Counted from the stretch's first letter, positions 10,242 to 19,579 are shown. The stretch: DNA of 64,000 nt from JALYOC01 sp036675345 (GCA_036675345.1 JAKFFE010000046.1:11058-75057), one strand, 5' to 3'. Notes: generated from the sequence alone by a model not told the origin. A program made the numbers and translations.

Positions 10242-11654
10242 ATGCCGAAGGTCTGCTCCGTGCTGACCTCGTTGCTGATCGCCGCCGCCTCCCTGACCAC
10301 TGCCGCCGCGCCCACCGCCCGGACCGTTCCCCGTGCGGAGGTGGTGGTCCACCTTCCCCGCCCGGATCGCCTGGCGCCGACGGTGAAGTTCCTCACCGCC
10401 GCCGGCCGTCACAGCGCGATGCTCCGGCCGGACAGCTGGGCCCGCGAACTGCTTCCGGGGCTGGAGATGGATGTCCGCGACGTGGCCGACCTGGAGGCCA
10501 AGGGGGTGGACACCGGCCGTCCGCTCACCAGCAGCTTCTTCGGTTCCGGAAAGGTCACCTGCCTGTGGCTGAAGGATCCGGCCCGCTTCGAGAAGGCCGC
10601 CCGCGCCTCGCTGGAAGGCTACGGCCCGCTGTGGAAGGACAAGACCCCGGGGGTGTTCGGCGTCCATGTGGAGGGCCAGCTGGTCTACGGAGTGGTGATC
10701 CGGAAGAAGGAGGCCTGCGTGGCGGACGACACCGACGGGGTCCAGCCCCGGCTGCAGCAGGCGGTCCGCGCGCTGGCCGCCGCGCCCACTCCGCTGAGCG
10801 CCTTCGACGGACTGACCGGCGAGGCCTTCGTGCTCGCCCCCGGCAAGGTGGCGCTGGCGCTGACCGCCGAGGGGGACACCCTGCGCGCCAACGGGTTCAC
10901 CCTCGGTGACCACGATCCCCGGCTGATGGGCGCGGGTCCCTCCGCCTTCGCCGCCCTCAAGCTGTCCGGGATCGCGGTGGCACGCACCCGCGTGCACCCG
11001 GACTCCTCCCGCTACCTGGCGCGCAAGCTGGACTCCCATCTGGCCGCCGCCTGCCCGTCCTGCGATCGCAAGCTCACCGGAGAGCTGGTGTTCGCTCTCT
11101 CCAAGCACCTGACCGGGGACGCCGCCCTGCGGGTGGACCGGGTGCAGGTGGCGGGGACCCTGCGCACCGCGCCCTCCCGGTTCTTCGCCGTCAAGCAGGC
11201 CGGGGTGGCCCGGCTGGGGAACGTGGCCGCCGCCCGCAAGCTGCTGGAGGGGATGAAGTCCTGGCCCCACGCCCGGGCCACCGACCGCGGCTATTTGCTG
11301 AAACTGGAGGGGGGAGAGGTGGAGCTGGGGATCAGCGGCAACAACCTGTTCTTCGGCAACGACTCCCAGGCAGTCACCCACCTCCTCCAGGAGCTTCCGC
11401 CCGCCGCCACCCCGATGGCGCACGGGGCGGTGATCGACCTCGATCCCAAGCTGGTGAACAAGGCCTTCGGTCAGGTCTCGATGCTGGACCTGATGAGCTC
11501 TCGCGAGCTGGCCGCGGTGGTGGCGGTGGGGATCGAGCTGGGCCCACTGTTTGCCCACTCCAAGGCAGTCTCCCTGTGGGCGGACTCCGCGACGGGGAAG
11601 AAGCACCGCTTCCAGCTCCAGTGGACCCTGGACGCCGACGCCGGCGGGCCCTGA
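10242..11654 (+). CDS. Uncharacterised exported protein
   Basis: A 470-residue protein. The first 22 residues (MPKVCSVLTSLLIAAASLTTAAA) form a signal peptide with an Ala-rich cleavage region and no lipobox, so a soluble periplasmic or secreted protein is expected. The mature part has mixed alpha/beta character, with paired Cys near the middle (CPSCD) and no catalytic motif I know. Starting at ATG 10242 places the signal sequence at the very N-terminus; longer upstream extensions in the same frame run through the neighbouring minus-strand gene and are not credible. The next gene, a carboxylase subunit, starts 96 bases later and looks unrelated. Confidence 0.75.
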   Translation: MPKVCSVLTSLLIAAASLTTAAAPTARTVPRAEVVVHLPRPDRLAPTVKFLTAAGRHSAMLRPDSWARELLPGLEMDVRDVADLEAKGVDTGRPLTSSFFGSGKVTCLWLKDPARFEKAARASLEGYGPLWKDKTPGVFGVHVEGQLVYGVVIRKKEACVADDTDGVQPRLQQAVRALAAAPTPLSAFDGLTGEAFVLAPGKVALALTAEGDTLRANGFTLGDHDPRLMGAGPSAFAALKLSGIAVARTRVHPDSSRYLARKLDSHLAAACPSCDRKLTGELVFALSKHLTGDAALRVDRVQVAGTLRTAPSRFFAVKQAGVARLGNVAAARKLLEGMKSWPHARATDRGYLLKLEGGEVELGISGNNLFFGNDSQAVTHLLQELPPAATPMAHGAVIDLDPKLVNKAFGQVSMLDLMSSRELAAVVAVGIELGPLFAHSKAVSLWADSATGKKHRFQLQWTLDADAGGP

Positions 11655-11750
11655 GCGCACCGTGTAGGCAACCCCGGGTCTGATTGGCATCGCCCACGGG
11701 CGTTGACGGTGCTTTCTGGCCGCCCGTCCCCTGTGTATAGAGGCCGGGCC

Positions 11751-13316
11751 ATGAACGAGACCATCCCGGAGAAGGACCCCCTGCGCCTACGCCTCAAGGA
11801 GATGGAGGAGCAGGCGGAGCTGGGAGGCGGGGCCGATCGCATCGCCAAGCAGCACGAGGTGGGCAAGCTGACCGCCCGCGAGCGGATCGACCTCTTGCTG
11901 GATCCGGGCTCCTTCCAGGAGCTGGACAAGTTCGTCACCCACCGCTCCTCCGACTTCGGGATGGCGGAGCGGAAGATCCTCGGCGACGGCGTGGTCACCG
12001 GCTACGGCGCCATCGAGGGCCGCAAGGTGTTCGTGTTCGCCCAGGACTTCACGGTCTTCGGCGGCAGCCTCTCCGGCGCCTACGCGCAGAAGATCTGCAA
12101 GATCATGGACCTGGCCACCCGGGTGGGCGCGCCGGTGATCGGGCTCAACGACTCCGGCGGGGCCCGCATCCAGGAGGGGGTGGAGAGCCTGGCCGGGTAC
12201 GCGGACATCTTCCTGCGCAACACCCTGGCCTCCGGAGTGGTCCCGCAGCTTTCGCTGATCCTGGGCCCCTGCGCGGGCGGCGCGGTGTACTCGCCGGCGA
12301 TCACGGACTTCATCCTGATGACCAAGGACACCTCGTACATGTTCATCACCGGTCCGGAGGTGATCAAGACCGTGACCCACGAGGAGGTCTCCAAGGAGGA
12401 CCTGGGCGGCGCGCTGGCCCACAACGCCAAGTCCGGCGTGGCCCACTTCGCCGCGGAAAACGAGCAGGCCTGCATCCTGCTCACCCGCGAGCTGCTCTCC
12501 TACCTGCCCTCCAACAACGCCGAGGATCCGCCGGTCGCCGCCAATGACGACGACCCGTTCCGCGCCGACGAGGCGCTCAAGGACCTGGTCCCGGCCAACC
12601 CCAATAAGCCCTACGACATCAAGGAGCTGATCCGGGCGGTGGTGGACAACCGGCACTTCTTCGAGGTGCAGGAGCACTTCGCCAAGAACATGGTGATCGG
12701 CTTCGCGCGCCTCAACGGCCGCAGCGTGGGGATCGTGGCCAACCAGCCCGCGTTCCTGGCCGGCTGCCTGGACATCGACGCCTCCCGCAAGGCGGCGCGC
12801 TTCGTCCGCTTCTGCGACTGCTTCAACATCCCCCTGGTCACCTTCGTGGACGTCCCCGGCTTTCTGCCCGGCACCGATCAGGAGTGGGGCGGGATCATCA
12901 CCCACGGCGCCAAGCTGCTCTACGCGTACGCCGAAGCCACCGTGCCCAAGGTGACGGTGATCACCCGCAAGGCCTACGGCGGCGCCTACGACGTGATGGC
13001 CTCCAAGCACATCCGGGCGGACATCAACTACGCCTACCCCACCGCGGAGATCGCGGTGATGGGTCCGGAGGGCGCGGTGAACATCATCTTCCGCAACGAG
13101 CTGCTCAAGGCCAAGGACGCCAACGCCGAGCGCGCCAAGCTGGTGGCGGACTACCGCGAGAAGTTCGCCAACCCGTTCAAGGCCGCCGAGCTGGGCTACA
13201 TCGACGAGGTGATCCGCCCGGAGGAGACCCGCGCCAAGCTGGTGCGGGCGCTGGAGATGCTCAAGGACAAGCGGCAGGAGAACCTCCCCCGCAAGCACGG
13301 AAACATTCCCCTCTAG
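11751..13316 (+). CDS. pccB: Acyl-CoA carboxylase carboxyltransferase (beta) subunit, propionyl-CoA type
   Basis: A 521-residue protein of normal length for the PccB/MmdA family. It transfers CO2 from carboxybiotin to an acyl-CoA, most likely propionyl-CoA to methylmalonyl-CoA. Both crotonase-like halves are visible. The N half has the oxyanion loop with NDSGGARIQEGVESL; the C half has GFLPGTDQEWGGIITHGAKLL and KAYGGAYDVM. Substrate choice between acetyl- and propionyl-CoA is inferred. The biotin carboxylase, BCCP and methylmalonyl-CoA mutase genes are about 20 kb away at 31.8-35.6 kb. The ATG at 11751 lies nine bases after TATAGA, a possible -10 box. Confidence 0.93.
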   Translation: MNETIPEKDPLRLRLKEMEEQAELGGGADRIAKQHEVGKLTARERIDLLLDPGSFQELDKFVTHRSSDFGMAERKILGDGVVTGYGAIEGRKVFVFAQDFTVFGGSLSGAYAQKICKIMDLATRVGAPVIGLNDSGGARIQEGVESLAGYADIFLRNTLASGVVPQLSLILGPCAGGAVYSPAITDFILMTKDTSYMFITGPEVIKTVTHEEVSKEDLGGALAHNAKSGVAHFAAENEQACILLTRELLSYLPSNNAEDPPVAANDDDPFRADEALKDLVPANPNKPYDIKELIRAVVDNRHFFEVQEHFAKNMVIGFARLNGRSVGIVANQPAFLAGCLDIDASRKAARFVRFCDCFNIPLVTFVDVPGFLPGTDQEWGGIITHGAKLLYAYAEATVPKVTVITRKAYGGAYDVMASKHIRADINYAYPTAEIAVMGPEGAVNIIFRNELLKAKDANAERAKLVADYREKFANPFKAAELGYIDEVIRPEETRAKLVRALEMLKDKRQENLPRKHGNIPL

Positions 13317-13327
13317 GGACGGACACC

Positions 13328-13918
13328 GTGCAGCAACGCCTGATCGTCTTCTGTTCGGATGTGGATCTGGAGCTCGAGCGCGTCCGCCGGGTGGTGGGAG
13401 CCCTGCGCGAGCAGCACCCCGAGCTGGGCGCCCTGGAGCTGGAGGAGCTGGATCCCCCGGCGGCGCTGGCCACCTCCGGCTGGACCCTGCTGGCGATCCG
13501 TCCGCTGCGGGGGCGGGGCGAGAAGTCCTCCTCGCTGGAGCCCCACCTGGACGCCCTGGTCCAGGCCTTTGCCGGCTCGCTGGAGGAGCAGGTGGTGGCC
13601 GTGTACCACGACGTGGCCAACGGCTTTGCCCGGGCCAGCCTCCAGAAGGGCAAGGGCCCGCTGAAGCGGATCCAGGGAGACGCCGGCCGGGTGGTGCGTC
13701 AGGCCGCAACCTGGCTGGCCTGTGACGCCGCCGAGCTGGCCGTCTGGTTCCGCGACTCGCTGGCCCCGATTCCCCCCGAGCCCGCCAACCCGCTGGCCGG
13801 CGCGATCGACGCCCCGGCGGAGGAGCCGGCCGACCCCGACGAGGACGACCGCTTCGTGGAGGACAAGCTCCGCCAGGCCCGGGAGCTGATGGAGCAGTAC
13901 CGGGCGGGGCGGAAGTAG
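13328..13918 (+). CDS. Uncharacterised small protein downstream of pccB
   Basis: A 196-residue protein with a GTG start 12 bases after the pccB stop, so probably in its operon. It starts with beta-strand-like sequence (QRLIVFCSDVDLELERVRRVV), has a central domain without known motifs and ends in an acidic, helical tail (DPDEDDRFVEDKLRQARELMEQY). No signal peptide or membrane helix. I do not recognise the family. Co-location with the carboxylase may be incidental. Confidence 0.65.
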   Translation: MQQRLIVFCSDVDLELERVRRVVGALREQHPELGALELEELDPPAALATSGWTLLAIRPLRGRGEKSSSLEPHLDALVQAFAGSLEEQVVAVYHDVANGFARASLQKGKGPLKRIQGDAGRVVRQAATWLACDAAELAVWFRDSLAPIPPEPANPLAGAIDAPAEEPADPDEDDRFVEDKLRQARELMEQYRAGRK

Positions 13919-13940
13919 GCCGGACCGGAGCTCGGGGCCC

Positions 13941-14570
13941 CTAGCGGGCGTCTTTCATGGCGCGATGGGCCGCGAAGTAGCCGCGCATGACACTGCGAAG
14001 GCGATCCGCCCCGGGCCGTCCCCAGTCCCGCTGAAGCTCACAGGCCAGTCCCAGCACCGAGATGGGCCGCGCCCCCGCCTGAGTCATCCGCTGCATGGCT
14101 GCTTCATGGGCCGCCCGGCTCACTCCGCCGATTGCGTCGACGACCACGTAGACCTCGTACCTTTCCCGCAGGGCGTCGAGCGCCGGAAACGCCACACACA
14201 CCTCGGTCCACAGCCCCGCGAGGATCAGCTTCTTCCTCCCGGTCCGCTCCACGGCTGCGCGAAAGTCAGGGTCCTCCCAGGAGTTCATCGTCGTGCGGTC
14301 GATCTCCTCCACGCCCGGCAGCTCCGCCAACAACTCCGGGTTGGTGCCCGACATCCCGTGCTTCACGTAGACCGTGGACAGCACCACCGGCAGTTCGAAC
14401 GCGGTCGCGAGCCGGCCCAGGAGGGTGACATTGGCAACCAGCTCCCGGGGGTCGATGGAGCCAACCCCCGCGTACTGCTCGGGCTGATAATCGATCAAGG
14501 CCAGCACCGCGTTGTGCGGGGTCAACAGGCTGTCCTGCTTGGGATCTCGAACCGGCGTGACGTCGGACAT
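13941..14570 (-). CDS. Isochorismatase-family hydrolase (YcaC-like)
   Basis: A 209-residue cysteine hydrolase-fold protein. The catalytic Asp is in AVLALIDYQPEQY (about residue 27). The nucleophilic Cys is in LILAGLWTEVCVAFPALDAL, the usual place for the family. The family includes isochorismatases, nicotinamidases and YcaC-type enzymes; the YQPEQY and WEDPDF features favour the YcaC-like branch, whose natural substrate is not established. It stands alone, convergent with the small gene downstream of pccB and 74 bases from the acyl-CoA synthetase. A TAGCGT hexamer seven bases before the ATG may be its promoter. Confidence 0.85.
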   Translation of the reverse strand: MSDVTPVRDPKQDSLLTPHNAVLALIDYQPEQYAGVGSIDPRELVANVTLLGRLATAFELPVVLSTVYVKHGMSGTNPELLAELPGVEEIDRTTMNSWEDPDFRAAVERTGRKKLILAGLWTEVCVAFPALDALRERYEVYVVVDAIGGVSRAAHEAAMQRMTQAGARPISVLGLACELQRDWGRPGADRLRSVMRGYFAAHRAMKDAR

Positions 14571-14577
14571 TCCCGGG

Positions 14578-14583
14578 ACGCTA
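14578..14583 (-). promoter_or_regulatory. Possible -10 element (TAGCGT) for the isochorismatase-family gene
   Basis: On the minus strand TAGCGT ends seven bases before the ATG at 14570, with no ribosome site between. This spacing would put the transcript start at or next to the start codon. Confidence 0.45.
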
Positions 14584-14644
14584 ATTCACCCACCCCCTGG
14601 GCGCACCACCGCCGGTCCATGAGCGCCCGGCGGGGCAGCGCGCC

Positions 14645-16297
14645 TCACACCCAGAGCACGTTCTCCCGCTGCTGGTTCCACGCCGAGGCGCTGCCGGCGT
14701 ACCGGGCCTCGATCGCCGAGCGCTTGAGCTTCAGGGTCGGCGTCAGCAGCCCGTTCTCCACCGTCCACTCGTCGGACATCACCACCACCTTGTGCAGCTG
14801 CTCATGCGGATCCAGCTCCGCGTTGAGCTTCGTCATGTGGGCCTCCAGGGCCTGGGTGATGAACGCCTTCCGCTGTTGTAGCTGGTTGGACTTGCGGAGG
14901 TGTTCGGCCAGCACCACCAGCGCGTAGGGCTGGGGGAGGTCGGCGCCGGTGACGCAGGCCTGCTCCAGATCCGGGTGGGCCAGCAACCGGTTCTCGATCG
15001 GCGCCGGGGCCACGTACTTGCCCTTGCTGGTCTTGAACAGCTCCTTCACCCGGCCGGTGATCTTCAGGCGGCCTTGCTCGTCGACCTCGCCGCGGTCACC
15101 GGTGTGGAGGAAGCCCTCGGCGTCGATCATCTCCTGGGTCAGGTGATCCGCCTGGTAGTAGCCGAGCATCGTCCCCGGGCTCTTCACCAGGATCTCTCCC
15201 GCGGAGGTCAGCTTGCAGGTCACGCCGGACAATGGCGATCCCACGTACCCGGCCCGGACCTGGCCTTCGCGGACCGCGTGGGAGACGGCGAAGTTCTCGG
15301 TCATCCCGTACACGTCGTGCAGCTTCAGCCCCAGCCGCGCGTACCAGGCGATCACCTCCGGGGGCGTGGGCGCGGAACCGGTGACCGCCACCCGGACCTT
15401 CCCCATCCCCAGCCCGTCCAGCACCTTCTTGCGGATCAAGCCGCTCAGGATCGGGATCTTCAGCAGCCGCGCCAGCTTCGGGGCCGGCACCTTGGCGTGG
15501 ACCCCGCTCTGCAACTTCAGCCACAGCCGGGGGACGCTGCCGAAGATGGTGGGCTGGGCGCGCTTCACGTCCTCGACGAAGGTGTCCAGGCTCTCGGCGA
15601 AGAACACCTGGAAGCCGACCTTGAAGGCGCCGGTCTCCAGCAGGGAGCGCTCGGCGACGTGGGCCAGCGGCAGATAGGAGATCAGCCGGTCGTTCTCGGT
15701 CGCTCCCAGCAGGTCCACGAAGCACTGCGCGGCGGCCATGGTGCGGAAGCTGTGCATCACCCCCTTCGGCTCGCCGGTGCTGCCCGAGGTGTAGACGATG
15801 GTTCCGAGATCATCCGGCGCCGGCCGCGGGCTCTCCTGGAGCGGCGCGGTCTTCGCCACCAGCTCCGCCCACTTCGGCGCGTCGATCGCCGGTCCCAGCG
15901 GCATCACGATCTTCGGCAGGTGCGACGGCAGCCCGGGGGCCATCCCGGCGAAGTTGTCCAGCTTGCCGACCAGGATCAGGCTCGAACCGCTGTGCTCCAG
16001 GATCGCCCGGATGCTGGCCGGGGTGAGCACCGGATAGATGGGCACGGTCACGTGGCCGGCCATCCAGATCGCCAGATCGCTCATCAGCCACCAGGCGGTG
16101 TTCTTGGAGAAGACGGCGATCCGGCTTCCACGTGGAAGGTTCAGCGACTGGAGGTGCGCGGCCATCCGGCGCACCTCGTCCATCGCCTGCCCCCAGGTGT
16201 ACGTCTTGAGGACGCCGCCTCCGATCGGCTGGGTGAGCCAAAGACGGTTCGGATGCCGCGCTTCGTGGGCGTAGACGTGATCCAGTTGGGTTTGCAC
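14645..16297 (-). CDS. AMP-dependent long-chain acyl-CoA synthetase
   Basis: A 550-residue adenylate-forming enzyme that activates a carboxylic acid, probably a fatty acid, with ATP and joins it to CoA. The P-loop-like motif YTSGSTGEPKG is at residues 169-179. Further on are VYGMTEN, the ATP-binding Asp in FLHTGDRGEVDEQGRL and the hinge region ITGRVKELFKTSKGKYVAP. Length and motifs fit the FadD15/ACSL-like branch. It starts with GTG preceded by a GGGGGA site. It is not in an operon with other fatty-acid genes here; exact chain-length preference cannot be read from sequence. Confidence 0.92.
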   Translation of the reverse strand: MQTQLDHVYAHEARHPNRLWLTQPIGGGVLKTYTWGQAMDEVRRMAAHLQSLNLPRGSRIAVFSKNTAWWLMSDLAIWMAGHVTVPIYPVLTPASIRAILEHSGSSLILVGKLDNFAGMAPGLPSHLPKIVMPLGPAIDAPKWAELVAKTAPLQESPRPAPDDLGTIVYTSGSTGEPKGVMHSFRTMAAAQCFVDLLGATENDRLISYLPLAHVAERSLLETGAFKVGFQVFFAESLDTFVEDVKRAQPTIFGSVPRLWLKLQSGVHAKVPAPKLARLLKIPILSGLIRKKVLDGLGMGKVRVAVTGSAPTPPEVIAWYARLGLKLHDVYGMTENFAVSHAVREGQVRAGYVGSPLSGVTCKLTSAGEILVKSPGTMLGYYQADHLTQEMIDAEGFLHTGDRGEVDEQGRLKITGRVKELFKTSKGKYVAPAPIENRLLAHPDLEQACVTGADLPQPYALVVLAEHLRKSNQLQQRKAFITQALEAHMTKLNAELDPHEQLHKVVVMSDEWTVENGLLTPTLKLKRSAIEARYAGSASAWNQQRENVLWV

Positions 16298-16511
16298 AGG
16301 GTCCCCCGGGTTCGAGTGCGCGGGGAACGCCGTTCAACCGACCGTGCCTCCCCCGATGATCTCGAGCGTAGGCCACGTCCGCTCCAGCCGAACAGGTGCC
16401 CGGTACAGATCACCTGGCGCCCTCCACACCGGGGAGGGTTCCAGGACCGCTCGTGGGGGTCCCGAGGCCCCGGTCATCCATTGGGCCCGAGGATTGGAGC
16501 CCGCACCGAGG

Positions 16512-16517
16512 TAGGCT
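16512..16517 (+). promoter_or_regulatory. Possible -10 element (TAGGCT) for the GH31-like lipoprotein
   Basis: TAGGCT ends ten bases before the ATG at 16528. The intervening TGAATTACAA is unusually AT-rich for this DNA and has no Shine-Dalgarno. Confidence 0.45.
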
Positions 16518-16527
16518 TGAATTACAA

Positions 16528-18219
16528 ATGTCTCCTCGACTCCTGTCCTTCGCCCTCCTCCTGGCTCTGACCAACGGCTGTGTACCTGGGTGCTCGCCAC
16601 CCCCGCCCACGAGCGGGGGCATCTGTCCCCGGGAGGGTTGCCCGCAGGGGCTGGTCTGCGACCCGAACGACATCTGTTCCTTGCCCTGTAGCGCCGCGGA
16701 GCCCTGTGGAGAGGCCGGGGTCTGCAGCGCGGTGTCGAACACCTGCGTGCAATGCGCGGTCGACTCCGACTGCCAGGCGGCCAAGCCCTTCTGCGAGGCG
16801 TCGAACGGGATCTGCGTGAGCCGCCCGCTGTCCCCCACGAAATGGATCCTCGGTCCGTTCCACGGCAACCTCGAGGCCGGAAGCCTGGCTGCGACCCGTA
16901 TCGATCGACTGGTCGTGGAGGACATCCCCATCACCGGCTTCCACTTCGACGGGAACGAGTGGGCCCTCCCGGACAAGAACTGTGAGTTCGTCGGCGGTGA
17001 GGACGCGGCAATCGCGCGGATGCGGGCTCTGGGAATTCCGGCCTTGATCCACTTCTGGGGCGGCTGCGACACCGAGGCCGACTTCGAACGGCTGCACGCG
17101 CAGATTGGCGACGTCCTTGGCGGCTTCTACCTCGACCACCTGGCGGACGATGATTTCGGACGGCTCACCCAGCAGTGGGTTCGCCAGAACCTTCCCGAGC
17201 GGGGAGCGGTCGTCCTCAAGGCGTGGGGAAACGACTACTCTGGCCCGCAGCCCTTCTCCGACGCCTATCTCGCGGAGGCCGGTCACACCGCCTACATCGA
17301 CGATCTGCCCACCAATTTCGAAGGACTCCAGGAGGGCATCCGCCGGGTGTACGCGAAGACACCGTTCGTCGGCGCCTTCAACGAATTCACCGCCTTCGAG
17401 TACGAGACGGTCGAGGAAGAGACCTACTTCCGGCGGATCCACTGGGGCGCGCTGCAGCTCGTCATGGACCACAGCCCGTCGATGCCGGTGGACCCCTGGG
17501 ACTATTCGACCGAGCTGCTGCGGAGCTTCCGCGATCACGCCTGGCTCCACGCTGAGCTGACCCCCTATCTGCACAGCTACGACTGGAGGCACTACGAGAC
17601 CGGCGAGCCGGTCCTTCGGGGGATGAACCCGGAGCGGTTCTCGCACAGGCTCGGTGACGAGATCTTCGCCGCGTTTGTGGTCCAGGCCGGCGTGAGCTCT
17701 CTGGAAATCGAACTGCCCAGCGGCGAGTGGATCGATCGTTGGGATGAGTCGCGGGTCGTCTCGGGCACGGTCTCCCAACCGGTGCCCCTGGGGCGCGAGC
17801 CGGTGTTCTTCCGCCACGGCTCGATCATCCCGCTGGATGTCCGCCGCGACTACCTGGGACACGGATCGAGCGCGTCGGAGGGCAGCCTGACGGTGCTGGT
17901 CTACCCGAAGGGCGCGACCACCTTCCGCTACCGGGACGAAGGCAAGCGAAGCTGGATCACGCTCACCGCTGACGAGGCAAAGGGTCCGCTGGAGCTGCGG
18001 TATTCATCGCCACCCTCGCAGCCCGTCATCTGGAGGGTCGCCCGCTGGCCGCACAAGCCAGCCGGGGTCTCCGTGGAGGGCAACTCGGTCCGCTTTGTCG
18101 GCAGCGAAGGAAACATCCCCGAGGCGCCTACCGCCGCTGAGGCGGAAGGTGCGACGAACCATCGGTGGTTCTATGATTCCGCTGCCCGCGTGGTGATCGT
18201 GAAGATCGTTTCGCCCTGA
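16528..18219 (+). CDS. GH31-like glycosidase lipoprotein with Cys-rich N-terminus
   Basis: A 563-residue protein. The signal sequence ends near LALTNGC, consistent with a lipoprotein. Residues 20-95 are Cys-rich (CPREGCPQGLVC, CAVDSDCQA), like the extracellular modules of myxobacterial lipoproteins. The rest resembles glycoside hydrolase family 31: a barrel strand (ITGFHFDGNEWALPDKN), a candidate nucleophile Asp in GGFYLDHLADDD, the helix that ends in LTPYLHSYDWRHYETGEPVLRG, and a C-terminal beta region with GEWIDRWDESRVVSGTV and PVFFRHGSIIPLD. The classical WxDMNE nucleophile motif is not present as such, so activity is uncertain. It likely acts on an alpha-glycan at the cell surface. It converges with another lipoprotein gene. 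Confidence 0.75.
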   Translation: MSPRLLSFALLLALTNGCVPGCSPPPPTSGGICPREGCPQGLVCDPNDICSLPCSAAEPCGEAGVCSAVSNTCVQCAVDSDCQAAKPFCEASNGICVSRPLSPTKWILGPFHGNLEAGSLAATRIDRLVVEDIPITGFHFDGNEWALPDKNCEFVGGEDAAIARMRALGIPALIHFWGGCDTEADFERLHAQIGDVLGGFYLDHLADDDFGRLTQQWVRQNLPERGAVVLKAWGNDYSGPQPFSDAYLAEAGHTAYIDDLPTNFEGLQEGIRRVYAKTPFVGAFNEFTAFEYETVEEETYFRRIHWGALQLVMDHSPSMPVDPWDYSTELLRSFRDHAWLHAELTPYLHSYDWRHYETGEPVLRGMNPERFSHRLGDEIFAAFVVQAGVSSLEIELPSGEWIDRWDESRVVSGTVSQPVPLGREPVFFRHGSIIPLDVRRDYLGHGSSASEGSLTVLVYPKGATTFRYRDEGKRSWITLTADEAKGPLELRYSSPPSQPVIWRVARWPHKPAGVSVEGNSVRFVGSEGNIPEAPTAAEAEGATNHRWFYDSAARVVIVKIVSP

Positions 18220-18253
18220 TCTTCAACCAGGTAGGTCCCAGCTCTAGCGCGGC

Positions 18254-18283
18254 GCTGGCCGGTGGGTAGCCCGGCCAGCTTTC
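18254..18283. terminator. Hairpin between convergent lipoprotein genes
   Basis: GCTGGCCGG (18254-18262) is perfectly repeated in reverse as CCGGCCAGC (18271-18279), with an 8-base loop, followed on the + strand by TTTCC. It lies between two converging genes and is likely to end transcription from one or both sides, although the T tract is short. Confidence 0.6.
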
Positions 18284-18341
18284 CGCTCCAGCCCTCAATT
18301 CAGCGCGTCCGGCGAGGCGTGGACTCGCCGGCTCCGCGCGC

Positions 18342-19367
18342 CTACTCGTAGTCCGCGCCGCCGATGCAGGGCACCGGCAGGGACAGGGTGCAGGAGGGGT
18401 TTCCGTTGATCACGCTGCAGCTCAGCCCGTAATCGATCGAGATCCCATCGCAGTCGAGATCCCCGCGGGCCGTGACCTGGGCGGCCTCCCCGTTCGGCGC
18501 GTTGTACGAGAAGACGAAGCTGTGGTCGGCGGCGATCGCGAAGCCCAGCGTCTGCCAGACGCCGTACTCCCAGGCACCCGCGTAGCCCGGGCACTCGAAC
18601 ACCCCTCCGGCTCCACAGCAGGAGGCGAGCGGCGTGTAGGCGGCGGTCTCGACCGGGAACTGACCGTGGGCGGCGAAGTAGAGGAGGAGCCGGCGCTGCA
18701 GATCGGCCAGCTGCCGCGCGGCGTTCCCGTAGCCGTTCTCGGCGACGCCAAAGCCGCTGGGGATGGTGGTGGTGTCACCGTTGCAGGTGATCGAGGTCCC
18801 GTCCGGGCCGGTGGAGAACAGGCAGGTATTCTCGATGGTGGCGGTGTGTCCGGAGCAGGTGACCGTGGACTGGCTGCAGGAGGAATGGGCCACCCCACAG
18901 GCCGCCCCACCCACCTCTTCCACCTCGATCTCCAGGTTCAGCCGGCCGTCTCCGAACTCCATCACCTCCTCGCCGGCGCGGAAGGTGAAGCGCACCGAGG
19001 TGATCTCCTGGGCGAAGATCGAGAAGCTCTGCGAAGCCGGACTGGCCAGTACGGCGTTGACCGCGGCGAAGGGGGCACCGTCCGTGGAACTCTCCATGTG
19101 CCAGCCGTCCTGGAGGGTGATGGTGTAGTCGCCGGCGGCGAGATCGACCCTGAACCGCTCCTCCTCCGGGGCGGGCGTCACGCTCAGGGTCTCGGTGCCC
19201 GCCAGGGCGAAGGTGGCGCCCATCAACCGGTACACCGTGGTGCCCTGGGTGGTGGTCAGGGACAAGCTCAGCGTGCCCGGGCGGGCGGGGGTCTCGGGGT
19301 TGCTGCAGCCGGTGGCGACCGCACCGGCCAGCGCAAGGCAGATCAGGATCTTCGGAGAACGGGGCAT
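18342..19367 (-). CDS. Uncharacterised lipoprotein
   Basis: A 341-residue protein with a lipoprotein signal (LICLALAGAVATGC, Cys21). The N-terminal domain is beta-rich (GTLSLSLTTTQGTTVYRL), followed by a segment with several Cys pairs (CGVAHSSCSQSTVTC) and a C-terminal part (ADLQRRLLLYFAAHGQFPVE, CNGDTTTIPSG earlier) reminiscent of secreted pilin-like or surface modules, but no family is certain. An AAGGA ribosome site lies about eight bases before the ATG. It converges with the GH31-like gene and has no clear operon partner. Confidence 0.75.
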   Translation of the reverse strand: MPRSPKILICLALAGAVATGCSNPETPARPGTLSLSLTTTQGTTVYRLMGATFALAGTETLSVTPAPEEERFRVDLAAGDYTITLQDGWHMESSTDGAPFAAVNAVLASPASQSFSIFAQEITSVRFTFRAGEEVMEFGDGRLNLEIEVEEVGGAACGVAHSSCSQSTVTCSGHTATIENTCLFSTGPDGTSITCNGDTTTIPSGFGVAENGYGNAARQLADLQRRLLLYFAAHGQFPVETAAYTPLASCCGAGGVFECPGYAGAWEYGVWQTLGFAIAADHSFVFSYNAPNGEAAQVTARGDLDCDGISIDYGLSCSVINGNPSCTLSLPVPCIGGADYE

Positions 19368-19579
19368 TGCAGGGTTCCTTCCGGGGAGGCAGCGGCGCGG
19401 GAATCTACCCGGAGTGAAATACTACAAACCCGAAAATCGCGTCGCGGTTTCCGCCGCGGGGCCCGAAGGTGGAGAAGATCCCGATCATCACCAGCATCAG
19501 CCAGGTGATGACCCAACCCTGTCGCCGGCCGAAGAGAACGCTGCGCAGCGGACCGGCACCTGACGCAGCGGGTGCGCGC
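19368..19579. other. Intergenic region, no gene identified
   Basis: 212 bases between two minus-strand genes. A minus-strand frame encodes a hydrophobic stretch (WVITWLMLVMIGIF), but has no usable start codon before that stretch and no ribosome site, so I do not call a gene. No promoter or terminator stands out. Confidence 0.4.

Noticed and set aside
9534..11690. Long minus-strand open frame over the gene at 10242 and part of the gene at 8618
   Set aside because: It has Gly/Gln/His/Pro bias without a domain and overlaps clear genes on both sides.
11703..11741. TTGACG (11703-11708) and TATAGA (11736-11741) as a promoter for pccB
   Set aside because: The spacer is 27 bases, too long for a sigma-70 promoter. 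TATAGA alone may still act as a -10 box.
19405..19560. Possible small membrane protein (WVITWLMLVMIGIF) on the minus strand
   Set aside because: No start codon with a ribosome site precedes the hydrophobic stretch, and starting at the internal ATG cuts into the helix.
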